From Microbacterium sp. M28 (lineage in GTDB: Bacteria > Actinomycetota > Actinomycetes > Actinomycetales > Microbacteriaceae), in NCBI RefSeq assembly GCF_025836995.1, contig NZ_CP107546.1, positions 1,798,001 through 1,862,000 of the forward strand: 64,000 nt of DNA. Reading direction: 5' to 3'. The notes beneath the pieces are model-generated. The model made no database searches. It was given only the letters and a program-made list of their open reading frames with translations, and had not been told where the DNA came from. The number at the start of each line of letters is the position of its first letter. Positions within the stretch are counted from its first letter, which is position 1. Both the position numbers and the translations under genes were made by a program. Of this stretch, positions 48,018 to 57,244 are shown in pieces.

Positions 48018-48874
48018 TGGCGACCGCGCTCAGCTCGACCGAGTGGCGCGCACGCGAACAGGCGCATCACGACCGCGCGGATGCTCTGACCGCGGCTCAC
48101 CGCGAGCGTGCGCTGCGCGCAGAGAAGCACCCGGTGCAGGACTTCCTGTTCACCTACTACAGCTACAAGCCGGCCCGGCTGCGGCGGTGGCACCCGGGCG
48201 CCGGCGTCGTGCTCGAGGATGCTCCGGAGCGGCTCGAGTGGCGGTGGTACTCCCCCGGCCCGTCCGTCGACTCGGCCGCGCCGGACGCCGAGGCGTTCGC
48301 CGCTGCGAAGCCTGAGCTCGCCGCGCTCGTCGAGCGGATGCTGCGGCGCACGGCGGCGCGTCCAGGGCAGTTCGGATGCTTCGGCCTGCACGAATGGGCG
48401 ATGGTGTACCGCGAGCAGGAGCACCGGCATCCGGCGCCGCTGCGACTCGGCCAGGCCGGAACGGATGCCGTGGTGGAGACGCACGAGCTGCGCTGCACGC
48501 ACTTCGACGCCTTCCGCTTCTTCACTCCGGATGCCGTGCCCCGCAATCGGTCGCCACTGACGCGAGCGGGTCAGCCGGCGATGGAGCAGCCAGGGTGCCT
48601 GCACGCGGGCATGGACGTCTACAAGTGGGCCATGAAGCTCGGGCCGCTCGTACCAGGTGAACTGCTGCTGGACTGCTTCGAACTCGCCCGCGACATCCGC
48701 GAGCTCGACATGCAGGCCGCGCCGTACGACCTGAGCGCATGGGGCGTCGTCCCTGTGCCGATCGAGACGGCGGACGGCAAGGCCGAGTACGTGCGCCGGC
48801 AACGCGGATTCGCCGAGCGGGGCAACGGGCTCCGGGCGCGGATCCTCGAATCGTGGCTGGACGCCGCGGCCTGA
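48017..48874 (+). CDS. Actinobacterial protein annotated as 3-methyladenine DNA glycosylase
   Basis: 285 residues starting MATALSSTEWRAREQAHHDR. Conserved stretches are KHPVQDFLFTYYSYKPARLR, FGCFGLHEWAMVYREQEHRH, LRCTHFDAFRFFTPDAVPRN and QPGCLHAGMDVYKWAMKLGP, a widespread actinobacterial family. Database names call it 3-methyladenine DNA glycosylase, but no classical helix-hairpin-helix or AAG signature is visible to me, so the activity is uncertain. Coupled by TGATG to the App1-type gene; ends four bases from the convergent NAD(P)-binding gene. Confidence 0.7.
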   Translation: MATALSSTEWRAREQAHHDRADALTAAHRERALRAEKHPVQDFLFTYYSYKPARLRRWHPGAGVVLEDAPERLEWRWYSPGPSVDSAAPDAEAFAAAKPELAALVERMLRRTAARPGQFGCFGLHEWAMVYREQEHRHPAPLRLGQAGTDAVVETHELRCTHFDAFRFFTPDAVPRNRSPLTRAGQPAMEQPGCLHAGMDVYKWAMKLGPLVPGELLLDCFELARDIRELDMQAAPYDLSAWGVVPVPIETADGKAEYVRRQRGFAERGNGLRARILESWLDAAA

Positions 48875-48877
48875 CCG

Positions 48878-49534
48878 TCAGTCGCGCAGTGCCGCCTCGA
48901 TCGGCTGCGGTGAGCCGTCCAGACCGTTGCCGAACCGGATCGTGCGACGGATTGTGGCCGGCTCGAGGAGTGCTCGGGCGATGACCGCTGCGACGTCCGC
49001 CCTCGCGACTGCGGCGCGCCCTGGCTCGTCGAGCTGGATCAGTCCGGTCGGTGCGTCGAAGGTGAGTGTGCCCGGGCCGAGGATCGTCCAGTCCAGGTCC
49101 GTGCCCGCGAGGTGCGCGTCCGCCTGCCATTTCGCGTCGGCATAGGCGAAGAAGCTGTTATCGGGGTCGACGCCGTGATCGGCACGGGAGCCGGTCCACG
49201 ACACCATGACGTAGCGACGCACGCCGGCGGTCGCCGCGGCATCCATCGTGCGGATCGCGGCGTCCCGGTCGACCGCGTACGTCCGGTGCGGATCGCCACC
49301 ACCCGCTCCGGCGGACCACACGACGGCATCGTGACCGGAGATGAGATCCGTGAGCTCCTCGGCATCCGCGTTCTCGATATCCGCGACGACGGGGTGCGCT
49401 CCTGTCGCCGCGACCTCGTCCGCGTGCTGCGGATTGCGGATCACCGCCGTGACCTCGTCGCCGCGCTCGACCAGAAGCGGAGCGAGCAGAAGGGCGATGC
49501 GGCCGTGGCCGCCGAACACGATGATGCGCGACAT
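48878..49534 (-). CDS. NAD(P)-binding Rossmann-fold protein (atypical SDR, YwnB-like)
   Basis: 218 residues. N-terminal dinucleotide-binding motif SRIIVFGGHGRIALLLAPLL, then AVVWSAGAGGGDPHRTYAVD and RYVMVSWTGSRADHG, LDWTILGPGTLTFD. It has the short NAD(P)H-dependent flavin/quinone reductase-like layout with no classical YxxxK, so is likely a redox sensor or atypical reductase. Start chosen at the ATG directly before the Rossmann strand. A membrane-protein pair lies upstream on the same strand. Confidence 0.85.
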   Translation of the reverse strand: MSRIIVFGGHGRIALLLAPLLVERGDEVTAVIRNPQHADEVAATGAHPVVADIENADAEELTDLISGHDAVVWSAGAGGGDPHRTYAVDRDAAIRTMDAAATAGVRRYVMVSWTGSRADHGVDPDNSFFAYADAKWQADAHLAGTDLDWTILGPGTLTFDAPTGLIQLDEPGRAAVARADVAAVIARALLEPATIRRTIRFGNGLDGSPQPIEAALRD

Positions 49535-49559
49535 GCTGCCTCCGAGATTCGGTGTGAGT

Positions 49560-50090
49560 TCAGTCTGCCAGCTGCGTCGTGTCGATCACATAGGCCTGCG
49601 GGTGCGAGGGCAGGTACCGCACGGCGATGTCGGCTCCGGTGGACACCCACGCCGTCCGATCGGGGTACATCGACGGGGTGAAGAAATCGTTCGGCAGCGT
49701 GTAGGTCTCGCCCGTCGAGGTGGTGAACGTCACCCAGTCGTCCTCCAGCGTCGCGGCGGCGGATTCACCGTTGGCGAAGATGTACGCGGACGTGACGGGC
49801 ACCCCGATCAGTCCGAGGATGCCGAGAACCAGACTCGCCGCCATCACCGCGGTGAGCACGCGGAAGAAGATCCGCTGCGCATGCGCGAACACGATGCGAC
49901 CCGACCCGGCGGGAGACGGCTCCGGAAGCCCCTCGCGCTGTCGGATCACGGACAGCTGCGAGCTCCTGCCGACCGCGCGGAAGGACTGCGCGAACAGTCC
50001 CATCAGCGAGAAGGCAGCGATGAAGACCATCGCATACCCGTGGGTCACCGGGAAGTTGGCGAGCCAGATGATCGTGTCCATGATGTTCAT
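49560..50090 (-). CDS. Small membrane protein of unknown function
   Basis: 176 residues from the ATG at 50090 (MNIMDTIIWLANFPVTHGYA). Two hydrophobic segments: VFIAAFSLMGLFAQSF and VLTAVMAASLVLGILGLIGV, then an extracytoplasmic C-terminal domain (DDWVTFTTSTGETYTLPNDF). Coupled to the upstream gene by ATGA overlap. I do not recognise the family. Confidence 0.7.
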   Translation of the reverse strand: MNIMDTIIWLANFPVTHGYAMVFIAAFSLMGLFAQSFRAVGRSSQLSVIRQREGLPEPSPAGSGRIVFAHAQRIFFRVLTAVMAASLVLGILGLIGVPVTSAYIFANGESAAATLEDDWVTFTTSTGETYTLPNDFFTPSMYPDRTAWVSTGADIAVRYLPSHPQAYVIDTTQLAD

Positions 50091-50881
50091 CGCCCGAGGT
50101 CCTCCTCGATCGTGAGGGCCACGGTGTGCGGATCCTCGCGCATGTAGTGCGCCCACACGGGCGAGCCGACCTGAACGCGCGAGAGCGCTTCCGGATACAC
50201 GAAGACGGTGGTGTCGGTCTCCCAGCTCGGACGCCCCTCCGGTGTGATGAGCAGTCGCACGGCGAGCTCGCTCTGTCCGTCCCGCCGCGTTCCCGTCGGA
50301 CGGATCGACAGCACGGATGCCGGAGACTGCACACCGTGGCGTCGAGCCCGGACCTGGTGCGGGTCGATGAGTCCACGGGCGATCCGCCAGTCGAGCATCG
50401 CCTCACGGACCTTCGGGTCGGTGATGTCGGCGAGTTCCACGGCGTCGTGATCGGTGGCGCTGTAGCGCACGGGCAGCGGTGCGCCCGGCTGCATGGCCGC
50501 GGCATCCGAATGCGGGACGAGCGTGCGGAGCCTGCTGATGAACTCGCCGCCTCCTACGGGGGCGACGCGCAGGTACAGGTCGTACTGCGGGACGTCGTTC
50601 ACGGTGAGGCCGGTGCGCGAGGTCTCCACGATCCGGCCGACGCCGATCGCCGTCTCGCCGCGTGGCTTGGCTCGGCCGGTCGCAGCGCCCATGAACCCGC
50701 CGAAGGTGAGGATGAGCCCCCAGGCGACGCCGATCATGATGGGTGCGGCCAGACCGTCGGCCGCGGCGGCGAACGGCAGGATCGACGCGCTCTGGTCGAC
50801 GCCGAAGAGCCCTTCCCCGACCCATACGAGAAGCCAGGCGGACAGCAGGAGCCAAACGATGAGAACGATGATCCGAACCAC
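50087..50881 (-). CDS. Two-helix membrane protein of unknown function
   Basis: 264 residues from the GTG at 50881. Two N-terminal transmembrane helices (IIVLIVWLLLSAWLLVWVGE; APIMIGVAWGLILTFGGFMG) lead to a cytosolic or surface region with two similar beta-rich modules, one around TGLTVNDVPQYDLYLRVAPV and one around DGQSELAVRLLITPEGRPSW, each beginning with a short basic stretch. This layout recalls DUF3592-like actinobacterial proteins but I cannot assign it firmly. It overlaps the next gene by ATGA, so the two probably act together. Confidence 0.65.
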   Translation of the reverse strand: MVRIIVLIVWLLLSAWLLVWVGEGLFGVDQSASILPFAAAADGLAAPIMIGVAWGLILTFGGFMGAATGRAKPRGETAIGVGRIVETSRTGLTVNDVPQYDLYLRVAPVGGGEFISRLRTLVPHSDAAAMQPGAPLPVRYSATDHDAVELADITDPKVREAMLDWRIARGLIDPHQVRARRHGVQSPASVLSIRPTGTRRDGQSELAVRLLITPEGRPSWETDTTVFVYPEALSRVQVGSPVWAHYMREDPHTVALTIEEDLGR

Positions 50882-50966
50882 GGTCCCCAGGCTATCGGCA
50901 CGGTGCGCCGACGATCGGGGTCCAGGGTGCCGATCGCTAGAGTGGACGGACGTCAGAGAGGCCGTC

Positions 50967-51977
50967 ATGCAGGAACGAGAGATCCGTCAGCACGTCTCGC
51001 TGACGACCGCGGCCGGTGGACTGAACCCGGCGGCGCTCGGTTTCACCCGCATGCCGATGCACGACACGTCCGGGATCCCCGGACGCGGTCGCTGGGGGCG
51101 CAACAAGCGCTGGGAGTACTGGAACGTCATCACTCCGACGCACATCGTTTCGCTCACAGTCTCCTGCATCGACTACCTGTCGCTGCACTCGCTGTGGGTC
51201 TACGACAGAACGACCGGCGAGTCGATCGACGCCACCGCGCTCTCGCCCGGCGGGAGCGGCACGACACTGCCGGCATCTCTCGGCGACGGGCCGACCCGCG
51301 CCCGCACACGGACGGTCACGCTCGACATCGACGAGATCGACGGCGGCACCCGGCTCGTCGGCTCGGCGCCTCGTGTGGCGATCGACGTCGTGGCAGAACG
51401 TCCGGAGGGTCATGAATCGCTGGGCGTCGTGGTCCCGTGGCGGCGAGCGGGCCGCATCCGGCACTTCCAGTACACGGTCAAGGATGTCGCGCGTCCTGCG
51501 GTGGGGACCGTGACGATCGACGGCGCGCTGCACGCGGTGCCCGAGGGCAGTTGGGCCGTTCTCGATCACGGACGAGGACGGTGGCCCTACCGCGTGCACT
51601 GGAACTGGGCCGCAGGCAGCGGCACCGTCGACGGACGTGCGGTCGGTCTGCAGCTCGGTTCGAAATGGACCGACGGCTCAGGGGCGACAGAGAACGCAGT
51701 CGTCGTCGATGGACATCTGTCGAAGATCAGCGAGGAACTCGTCTGGGATTACACGCCCGCCGACTGGCTGCGGCCGTGGCGCATCCACGGACGCAGCGCC
51801 GACCTCACGTTCACGCCGTTCCACGACAAGAGGTCTCGCACGAACGTGCTGCTCATCGCGACGCGCACGGACCAGCTGTTCGGCACATGGTCGGGATGGG
51901 TGCTGGACGACGGCGGCGGCAGGGTCTCGGTCGACGGCCTCGAGGGTTTCGCCGAGGACGTCCTCAACCGGTGGTGA
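50967..51977 (+). CDS. DUF2804 domain-containing protein
   Basis: 336 residues. Recognisable stretches are LNPAALGFTRMPMHDTSGIP, RGRWGRNKRWEYWNVITPTH, VPWRRAGRIRHFQYTVKDVA, GSWAVLDHGRGRWPYRVHWN and FHDKRSRTNVLLIATRTDQL. The family is beta-rich and resembles lipocalin/hydroxyneurosporene-synthase-like barrels; its role is unknown. ATG at 50967 preceded by a modest GAGAG. Its 3' end overlaps the convergent monooxygenase gene by 14 bases. Confidence 0.82.
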   Translation: MQEREIRQHVSLTTAAGGLNPAALGFTRMPMHDTSGIPGRGRWGRNKRWEYWNVITPTHIVSLTVSCIDYLSLHSLWVYDRTTGESIDATALSPGGSGTTLPASLGDGPTRARTRTVTLDIDEIDGGTRLVGSAPRVAIDVVAERPEGHESLGVVVPWRRAGRIRHFQYTVKDVARPAVGTVTIDGALHAVPEGSWAVLDHGRGRWPYRVHWNWAAGSGTVDGRAVGLQLGSKWTDGSGATENAVVVDGHLSKISEELVWDYTPADWLRPWRIHGRSADLTFTPFHDKRSRTNVLLIATRTDQLFGTWSGWVLDDGGGRVSVDGLEGFAEDVLNRW

Positions 51978-53034
51978 CCGGCGCGGCGAGCGACGCCAGC
52001 GCGCGCTGCACGCCCTTCGCCGCCGTCCGGCCGGCGCGGTTCGCGCCGATCGTGCTCGCCGAGGGCCCGTACCCGACCATCTGAACGCGAGGATCCGCGA
52101 CGGCGGTCGTGCCGCGACCGTTGCGATCCAGCTGGATGCCCCCGGCGGGACCGCGCAGGTGCAGAGGTGCGAGATGGGCGATGGCCGGTCGGAAGCCCGT
52201 GGCCCAGAGGATGACGTCGACGCGTTCGAACGAGCCGTCCGCCCAGCGCACTCCGTCCGGCTCGATGCGCGCGAACATCGGACGGCGGGCAGCGTAGGCG
52301 CCGAGCCGTTCGGCCTCGCGCTCCTGCGGGCGCAGCATGAGGCCGGTGACGCTCACCACGCTCTGCGGCGGCAGACCCTGCGCGACGCGCTGCTCGACGA
52401 GCGCGACCGCCGCGGCTCCGGCCTCGGGGGTGAAGTCGTCGGTGCGCCAGACCGGCTCGCGCCGAGTGACCCAGAGCGTGTCGGTGATCGGTGCGAGCGC
52501 GCCGAGGAACTGCACGGCCGACGCTCCCCCGCCGACCACGAGGACGCGCTTTCCGCGGAAGTGCTCAGGGCCGGGATAGTCAACGGTGTGCAGCTGCTCA
52601 CCCAGGAACGTCTCCATCCCCGGGTAGTGAGGCAGGAACGGGTGCGTCCACGTCCCGGTCGCGTTCACGATCGTGCGTGTGCGCCACTCGCGCTCGCCCG
52701 CATGGACGACGAGGGTTCCCGCATCGTCCGTCACGCGATCGACGCTGACAGGTCGGACGACCGGCAGGCCGTGTTCGCGTTCGTAGACGTCGAAGGATGC
52801 CGGCACGGCCTGATTCGCACGCTTCCCGTCGCGCACCGGAGGCGTCGATCCTGGGAGCTCGGCGACCCCGTGCACGTCACGCATCGTCAGCGCGTCCCAC
52901 CGGTGCTGCCACGCTCCGCCCGGGGCACTGTCGGCGTCGAGGACGATGTGACGGATGCCGAGCCGCTGAAGGTGGTACGAGGTCGACAGCCCGGCCTGGC
53001 CGGCGCCGATCACGATGCTGTCGAGGATGTCCAC
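51964..53034 (-). CDS. Flavin-containing monooxygenase-like / pyridine nucleotide-disulfide oxidoreductase
   Basis: 356 residues from a GTG at 53034. The FAD-binding GxGxxG is in DSIVIGAGQAGLSTSYHLQR, the second, NADPH-binding motif in KRVLVVGGGASAVQFLGALA, and an ATG motif in VILWATGFRPAIAHLAPLHL. It lacks the full FxGxxxHxxxF of classical Baeyer-Villiger enzymes, so is best called an FAD-dependent NADPH oxidoreductase or monooxygenase. A TTG at 53046 would add four residues. The tRNA gene lies divergently upstream. Confidence 0.88.
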   Translation of the reverse strand: MDILDSIVIGAGQAGLSTSYHLQRLGIRHIVLDADSAPGGAWQHRWDALTMRDVHGVAELPGSTPPVRDGKRANQAVPASFDVYEREHGLPVVRPVSVDRVTDDAGTLVVHAGEREWRTRTIVNATGTWTHPFLPHYPGMETFLGEQLHTVDYPGPEHFRGKRVLVVGGGASAVQFLGALAPITDTLWVTRREPVWRTDDFTPEAGAAAVALVEQRVAQGLPPQSVVSVTGLMLRPQEREAERLGAYAARRPMFARIEPDGVRWADGSFERVDVILWATGFRPAIAHLAPLHLRGPAGGIQLDRNGRGTTAVADPRVQMVGYGPSASTIGANRAGRTAAKGVQRALASLAAPVTTG

Positions 53035-53173
53035 GTCGAGATCCAACGCCGCTGACGACCCGGCTGTTCCCGGCGTCCTCGGCGAAACACCCGGGATCCG
53101 GCTCGGATTCGCGCCGAGCGCCGATCCTGTTGTATTCTTTTCGAGTTGCCCCGGCTGGTACGGGACAGCATCT

Positions 53174-53246
53174 GGGCCTGTGGCGCAGCTGGTAGCGCAC
53201 CTGCATGGCATGCAGGGGGTCAGGGGTTCGAGTCCCCTCAGGTCCA
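53174..53246 (+). tRNA. tRNA-Ala (anticodon GGC)
   Basis: 73 nt. Acceptor arm GGGCCTG pairs with CAGGTCC (one G-T); D-arm GCGCAGCTGGTAGCGC; anticodon stem CCTGC/GCAGG with loop ATGGCAT giving anticodon GGC; T-arm AGGGG TTCGAGT CCCCT. Discriminator A at 53246; the 3' CCA is not encoded. Decodes GCC and GCT. A terminator follows four bases later. Confidence 0.96.
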
Positions 53247-53250
53247 CGTG

Positions 53251-53277
53251 AAAACCCTTGGGTGACCAAGGGTTTTT
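53251..53277. terminator. Terminator shared by tRNA-Ala and the convergent phosphotransferase gene
   Basis: AAAACCCTTGG - GTGA - CCAAGGGTTTT, an 11-bp stem with flanking A and T runs on both strands, so it can act in both directions. Confidence 0.93.
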
Positions 53278-53283
53278 CGTGCT

Positions 53284-54306
53284 TCATGATCCAGCTGACG
53301 GGCCTGACTCGAACAGCTCGGTCAGGTGGTTTCGACCGTCGAGCACACGAAGGATGCGCTCACGTGCAGCTGAGCGTCCGTCAGGCAGAGGAAGCTGAGC
53401 GTACAGCGCCAGTTCCCGATTCATGTCGTAGAAGTTCAGGCGTTCTCGCAGGTGCCCGCTCGCGAACAGATCAGGGTACGCACCGCGCAACCACTCGGGG
53501 ACCTGTGCGAGGGAGGACGGGCTCAGACCCTGCCCGGCGGGAGTGGGCGGGTACGCAGATGCCAAGGCGCACCAACGCAGGATCGTGTCGAGTTCGGCGT
53601 CTGCGGCCTGGGCCAACGCTTCGGCGAAGTCGATCAGCCCGGTGACCCGGCCCTGGTCGACCATCACATTCGAGCCGTGTACATCACCGTGTACGAGCAC
53701 GGGTTCATCCCTGGCGAACAGCACGAGCCTGTCATGTATCCAGTCGGAAACGATCGCAAGCAGTTGTTCGTCCCGATCAGGTCGTTGCTGCGCCGCGTCG
53801 AGGTGGTGCAGCGCGGCATCCACCGTCGGCGGATGAAACGCGGGCCACGGATCTCCGGCGAGCGCGTCGATCATCCACGGCGGACGAAGGCCCTCCGGCG
53901 CTGGAACGCGATGCAGCGCGTGCAGAGCGGCGCCAAGGCTCTCGATGGTCGATCGACGTGTCCCCGAGTCCATCGAGGGCCATGCTTCGTGCAGGGTCCG
54001 TCCTGGCAGTCGCTCGGAGACGTACCAGGTCCCGTCCGGACCATCGCCGTCAGCGATGTGCCGTGCGTGGGGCACCTCGGTTCCGTCGAGCAGGTCGACC
54101 ACCCTGGCCTCGTGGCGATAGGCATCACGGAACTGTTCACGGTTGTTGACCCGGACGATGATGTCGTCGCCGATCCAGGCACGACTGACCCAGCCGGCCT
54201 TGGGCGTGAAGCTCCCGTTCGTCGGCAGCCCGGCCGCTTCGAGCGTGCGCAACAGCACCGGCTCCGCGGGTTGCTCATGGGAGAACCGTGGCGTCTGGTC
54301 GCGCAT
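53284..54306 (-). CDS. Aminoglycoside phosphotransferase / choline-kinase-fold protein
   Basis: 340 residues from the ATG at 54306. Kinase-like features are IGDDIIVRVNNREQFRDAYR (nucleotide-binding Lys replaced by an Arg/Asn-rich strand), HEARVVDLLDGTEVPH, the catalytic loop VLVHGDVHGSNVMVD and the metal site VTGLIDFAEALAQ. APH-fold enzymes phosphorylate antibiotics or small metabolites; the substrate here cannot be told. It ends seven bases from the tRNA terminator. About 100 bases separate it from the GH127 gene stop upstream. Confidence 0.83.
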   Translation of the reverse strand: MRDQTPRFSHEQPAEPVLLRTLEAAGLPTNGSFTPKAGWVSRAWIGDDIIVRVNNREQFRDAYRHEARVVDLLDGTEVPHARHIADGDGPDGTWYVSERLPGRTLHEAWPSMDSGTRRSTIESLGAALHALHRVPAPEGLRPPWMIDALAGDPWPAFHPPTVDAALHHLDAAQQRPDRDEQLLAIVSDWIHDRLVLFARDEPVLVHGDVHGSNVMVDQGRVTGLIDFAEALAQAADAELDTILRWCALASAYPPTPAGQGLSPSSLAQVPEWLRGAYPDLFASGHLRERLNFYDMNRELALYAQLPLPDGRSAARERILRVLDGRNHLTELFESGPSAGS

Positions 54307-54407
54307 CTTGCACACCTTATCGATTTCGGAGCGGGTGAGGCCGCCCACGTCGGAACGACTTCGGGCCGGCGACGCGAGAACTCCGCGCCACCGGCCCTGC
54401 TTGCACG

Positions 54408-56330
54408 TCAGCCGCGCCGCGGCTCGTCCTGATCGTCGACGTCGAACCAGGTGCCGATCACGGGGAACTCCGTTACACGCAGGCGGGCACTTCCGTACGG
54501 CACAAGGCGGAGATCCTCGTCCGGGCCGTAGTCGAGCACGGGGCTCGGCGGTGGAACGTCGGCCTGGGCACCCGCCATGCGCCACTGCGTGGCACGTGCT
54601 CCCGGCGCGTGCAGCGTCGTCGGCGCGCCCCGGTAGCCCTGCAGCGACCACGGCACCGCGTCGACGGGCGACCGGGTGACGTCCCAGGTGGATGCCGTTC
54701 GCACGCTGTCGAGCGCCCAGTTCCACGATCCGCGGGGGTGGATCTCCCACTGACCGAGCCCAGGATTCCCCTCCTGTTCGATCCAGCGTTCACCGGGCGA
54801 GTAGACCATCGAAAGCGGCCCCAGGAACACGCTGGCAGCCTGGCGCTCACGACGCACGACCCGCGCCTTCATCGGCAGCACGAGCACGACGTCACCCGCC
54901 GTGGACCAGTCGCGCACGAGTGTGATGTAGCCGTCGACGATCTCTGCGTCCTCCACCGTCACGCCTCCCACACTGAGTTGCGCCGATCCGAACGCCCACT
55001 CCGGGATGCGCAAGCGCAGCGCGAAAGGCGCCGTGCGCCCGGTCGCCACCCGCATCGTGATCGTCTCATCGAAGGGGTAGGCGGTCTCCACAATGATCCT
55101 CACAGGGTCACCAGAGACCTCCGTCTCCAATTCGACCGGCGCGTAGGCGACGACCCTCAGGCCGTCATCGTCTCGGAGCCAGGAATGCATCACGAATTTC
55201 GGCCAGCCCTGATGCAGGTTCGCCGTGCAGCAGCCGAAGTGCGGCTCGAGTCCGAAGACGCCGGCATCGTCCGAGGAGAAGGACCACTCGCGCCGCGCGA
55301 CCGACACTTCGACCTGATTCGCCTGCTGGTGGTACTGGTGCCCGAGCATCCGAGGGTCGCTCGAGGCAGGCAGCAGATTGTAGGCGAGGGACTCGAGCCG
55401 GTCGCCGTCGACACCACGCCCGTACACCTGCGCGTGCACTGCCTCGGTGAACATCATCTCGACGACCTGACAGGTCTCGATGCCCGCCGTCGCCTCGCGT
55501 CCGCCGAGCCATTCGTCGCCGGAGAACCAGCCGTGGGCCTGCCCGTGCCAGCGAAGCAGGTTCGCGAACGACCGCTCGGTGCGCGCCCGATGTCCGGCGA
55601 CGTCGCCGTCCCGCAGCGCTTGGACAGCACCGGCCTTCAGCCCCATCGCGACGTTCGGACCGTGTGTACGGTGTGAGAACGTTCGGGCCGGCCCGGTGAT
55701 GAGGTCCCCTTCGAGGTAGTCATCCCATCTCGTGGTCTGCGCGGCGAGCAGGTCGATCAGCTCCAGCAGCCAGGCTTCCGCGGTCCGCTCGTACAACCAC
55801 CAGACCGAGAGAGCGTTGTCGGCCCCACGAGCACGCCCCCAGGATGACAGCGGTCGTGCGGGAAGGGCGTCGAGCTGGTGTCGGAAGTACCTCTGAAGGA
55901 ACGGCTCCACGCGTTCGTCGCGCGTCGCGTCCGCGTGCTGGGTCAGGACCTTGAGCGCGACCATGCGCGGCCACCAATCGTCGTTGCCTGCGGGACCGAA
56001 GAATCCGTCGTCGCGCTGAGATCCGAGGATCCACTCGATCCATTTGGATGCGAGGCCGAGCAGACGCTCATCGTGGAGCACGTGAGCGAGCGGAACGAGT
56101 CCATCGAGGTAGTACGGACCCCGCTCCCAGTTCTCGCCAGCACCACCCAGCCATCCGCTGTCGAGCCCGACGTCCGCCCAGATCTCCTCGAGCTTTCCGG
56201 TGATCCCGTCCGCCTGCAGCCGGAGCTGGTCGAGCAGCCAGCCGCGAGGGGTGATCTCGCCGAGGCGGATGGGCCGGTGGCGACGCCCGAGCGAAGACGC
56301 GGCGGTGGTGCGAGCAGTAGTTTCGATCAT
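54408..56330 (-). CDS. GH127-like beta-L-arabinofuranosidase (DUF1680)
   Basis: 640 residues. Matching features are the N-terminal PIRLGEITPRGWLLDQLRLQ, GGAGENWERGPYYLDGLVPL, GTRTFSHRTHGPNVAMG-like middle, ETCQVVEMMFTEAV, and FGCCTANLHQGWPKFVMHSW, in which the CC pair corresponds to the catalytic/zinc cysteines of GH127 enzymes. The beta-sandwich tail includes VSVARREWSF and LLRIPEWAFG-like elements. No signal peptide, so it acts on imported oligosaccharide. Coupled by ATGA to the permease gene; part of a four-gene uptake operon. Confidence 0.88.
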   Translation of the reverse strand: MIETTARTTAASSLGRRHRPIRLGEITPRGWLLDQLRLQADGITGKLEEIWADVGLDSGWLGGAGENWERGPYYLDGLVPLAHVLHDERLLGLASKWIEWILGSQRDDGFFGPAGNDDWWPRMVALKVLTQHADATRDERVEPFLQRYFRHQLDALPARPLSSWGRARGADNALSVWWLYERTAEAWLLELIDLLAAQTTRWDDYLEGDLITGPARTFSHRTHGPNVAMGLKAGAVQALRDGDVAGHRARTERSFANLLRWHGQAHGWFSGDEWLGGREATAGIETCQVVEMMFTEAVHAQVYGRGVDGDRLESLAYNLLPASSDPRMLGHQYHQQANQVEVSVARREWSFSSDDAGVFGLEPHFGCCTANLHQGWPKFVMHSWLRDDDGLRVVAYAPVELETEVSGDPVRIIVETAYPFDETITMRVATGRTAPFALRLRIPEWAFGSAQLSVGGVTVEDAEIVDGYITLVRDWSTAGDVVLVLPMKARVVRRERQAASVFLGPLSMVYSPGERWIEQEGNPGLGQWEIHPRGSWNWALDSVRTASTWDVTRSPVDAVPWSLQGYRGAPTTLHAPGARATQWRMAGAQADVPPPSPVLDYGPDEDLRLVPYGSARLRVTEFPVIGTWFDVDDQDEPRRG

Positions 56331-57244
56331 TTGATTGATCCTCCGATCAAGCCTTTGGTGTAATAGCGCTGCAGCGCCAGGAACAGTACGACGACGGGCA
56401 CGGTCGCGACGCACGCGACAGCGGTCAGGAGTCCGGGATCGATCACCGGCACGCCGGGGATCTTGAGAGAGGTGCTGATGCTCGCCAGAGCGAGCGGGAG
56501 CGTGTACTTGCTGTCGGTCGACAGGAACGTGACCGAACTGAGCAGATCGTTCCAGCCGGCCATGAAACCGAACAGAGCGGTGGTGACGAGCCCTGGCCAG
56601 GACAACGGCAGCATGACTGAGCGCAGGATGCGCCAGATACCGGCTCCATCGATCGCGGCGGCATCCTCCAACTCGGGCGGAATCGCGTCGAGCGTGTTGC
56701 GCATGACGAACACCGAGAACGGCAACTGCAGCGTGACCAGAACGAGCACGACGCCGACCAAGGAATCGAGCAGACCCGTCTTGCCGAGCACGATCGACAG
56801 CGGCGTCAGGAGTCCCTGGAACGGAACGACGAGCGGCGCAAGCAGAAGCACGAAGACGACGCTCGAACCGCGGAACCGGATCTTGGAGAGCGCATACGCG
56901 GCGAGCGTCGAGACGATCGCCACCATGACCGCCACCGAAACTGCGACGATGAGCGAATTGACGATGTTCTGCCGCAGATCCACCGAAGGATCGAAGACCT
57001 TGTCGTAATTGCTGAGCGTCAGCGTCGCGAGCGAGTTCCAGCCGATGCCGTCCGCATCCGCTGCGGCAGGCAGAAACGACCGCAGCACGATGTAGAGCAC
57101 CGGAGCGACGAACAGCATGGCGAGAACAGTGCCGACTGCGACATAGATCACGCCGGAGACGCCGGTCCGCCGTGGCCGCGTCGTGATGGCACGGATCGCC
57201 GTTCTCGTGTCGGTCTCGTGTCGGGATGCGGTCATGGCACTCAT
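56327..57244 (-). CDS. Carbohydrate ABC transporter permease (MalG-type)
   Basis: 305 residues from the ATG at 57244, coupled by ATGA to the first permease; a second ATG at 57235 is possible. Six membrane segments; the EAA loop is PPELEDAAAIDGAGIWRIL, followed by VMLPLSWPGLVTTALFGFMA. LSIVLGKTGLLDSLVGVVLV is typical MalG. It overlaps the GH127 gene by four bases. Confidence 0.94.
   Translation of the reverse strand: MSAMTASRHETDTRTAIRAITTRPRRTGVSGVIYVAVGTVLAMLFVAPVLYIVLRSFLPAAADADGIGWNSLATLTLSNYDKVFDPSVDLRQNIVNSLIVAVSVAVMVAIVSTLAAYALSKIRFRGSSVVFVLLLAPLVVPFQGLLTPLSIVLGKTGLLDSLVGVVLVLVTLQLPFSVFVMRNTLDAIPPELEDAAAIDGAGIWRILRSVMLPLSWPGLVTTALFGFMAGWNDLLSSVTFLSTDSKYTLPLALASISTSLKIPGVPVIDPGLLTAVACVATVPVVVLFLALQRYYTKGLIGGSIK

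Noticed and set aside
53174..53246. tRNA-Ala as an integration site
   Set aside because: No integrase gene and no duplicated tRNA 3' end was found nearby; flanking genes look like ordinary chromosome.
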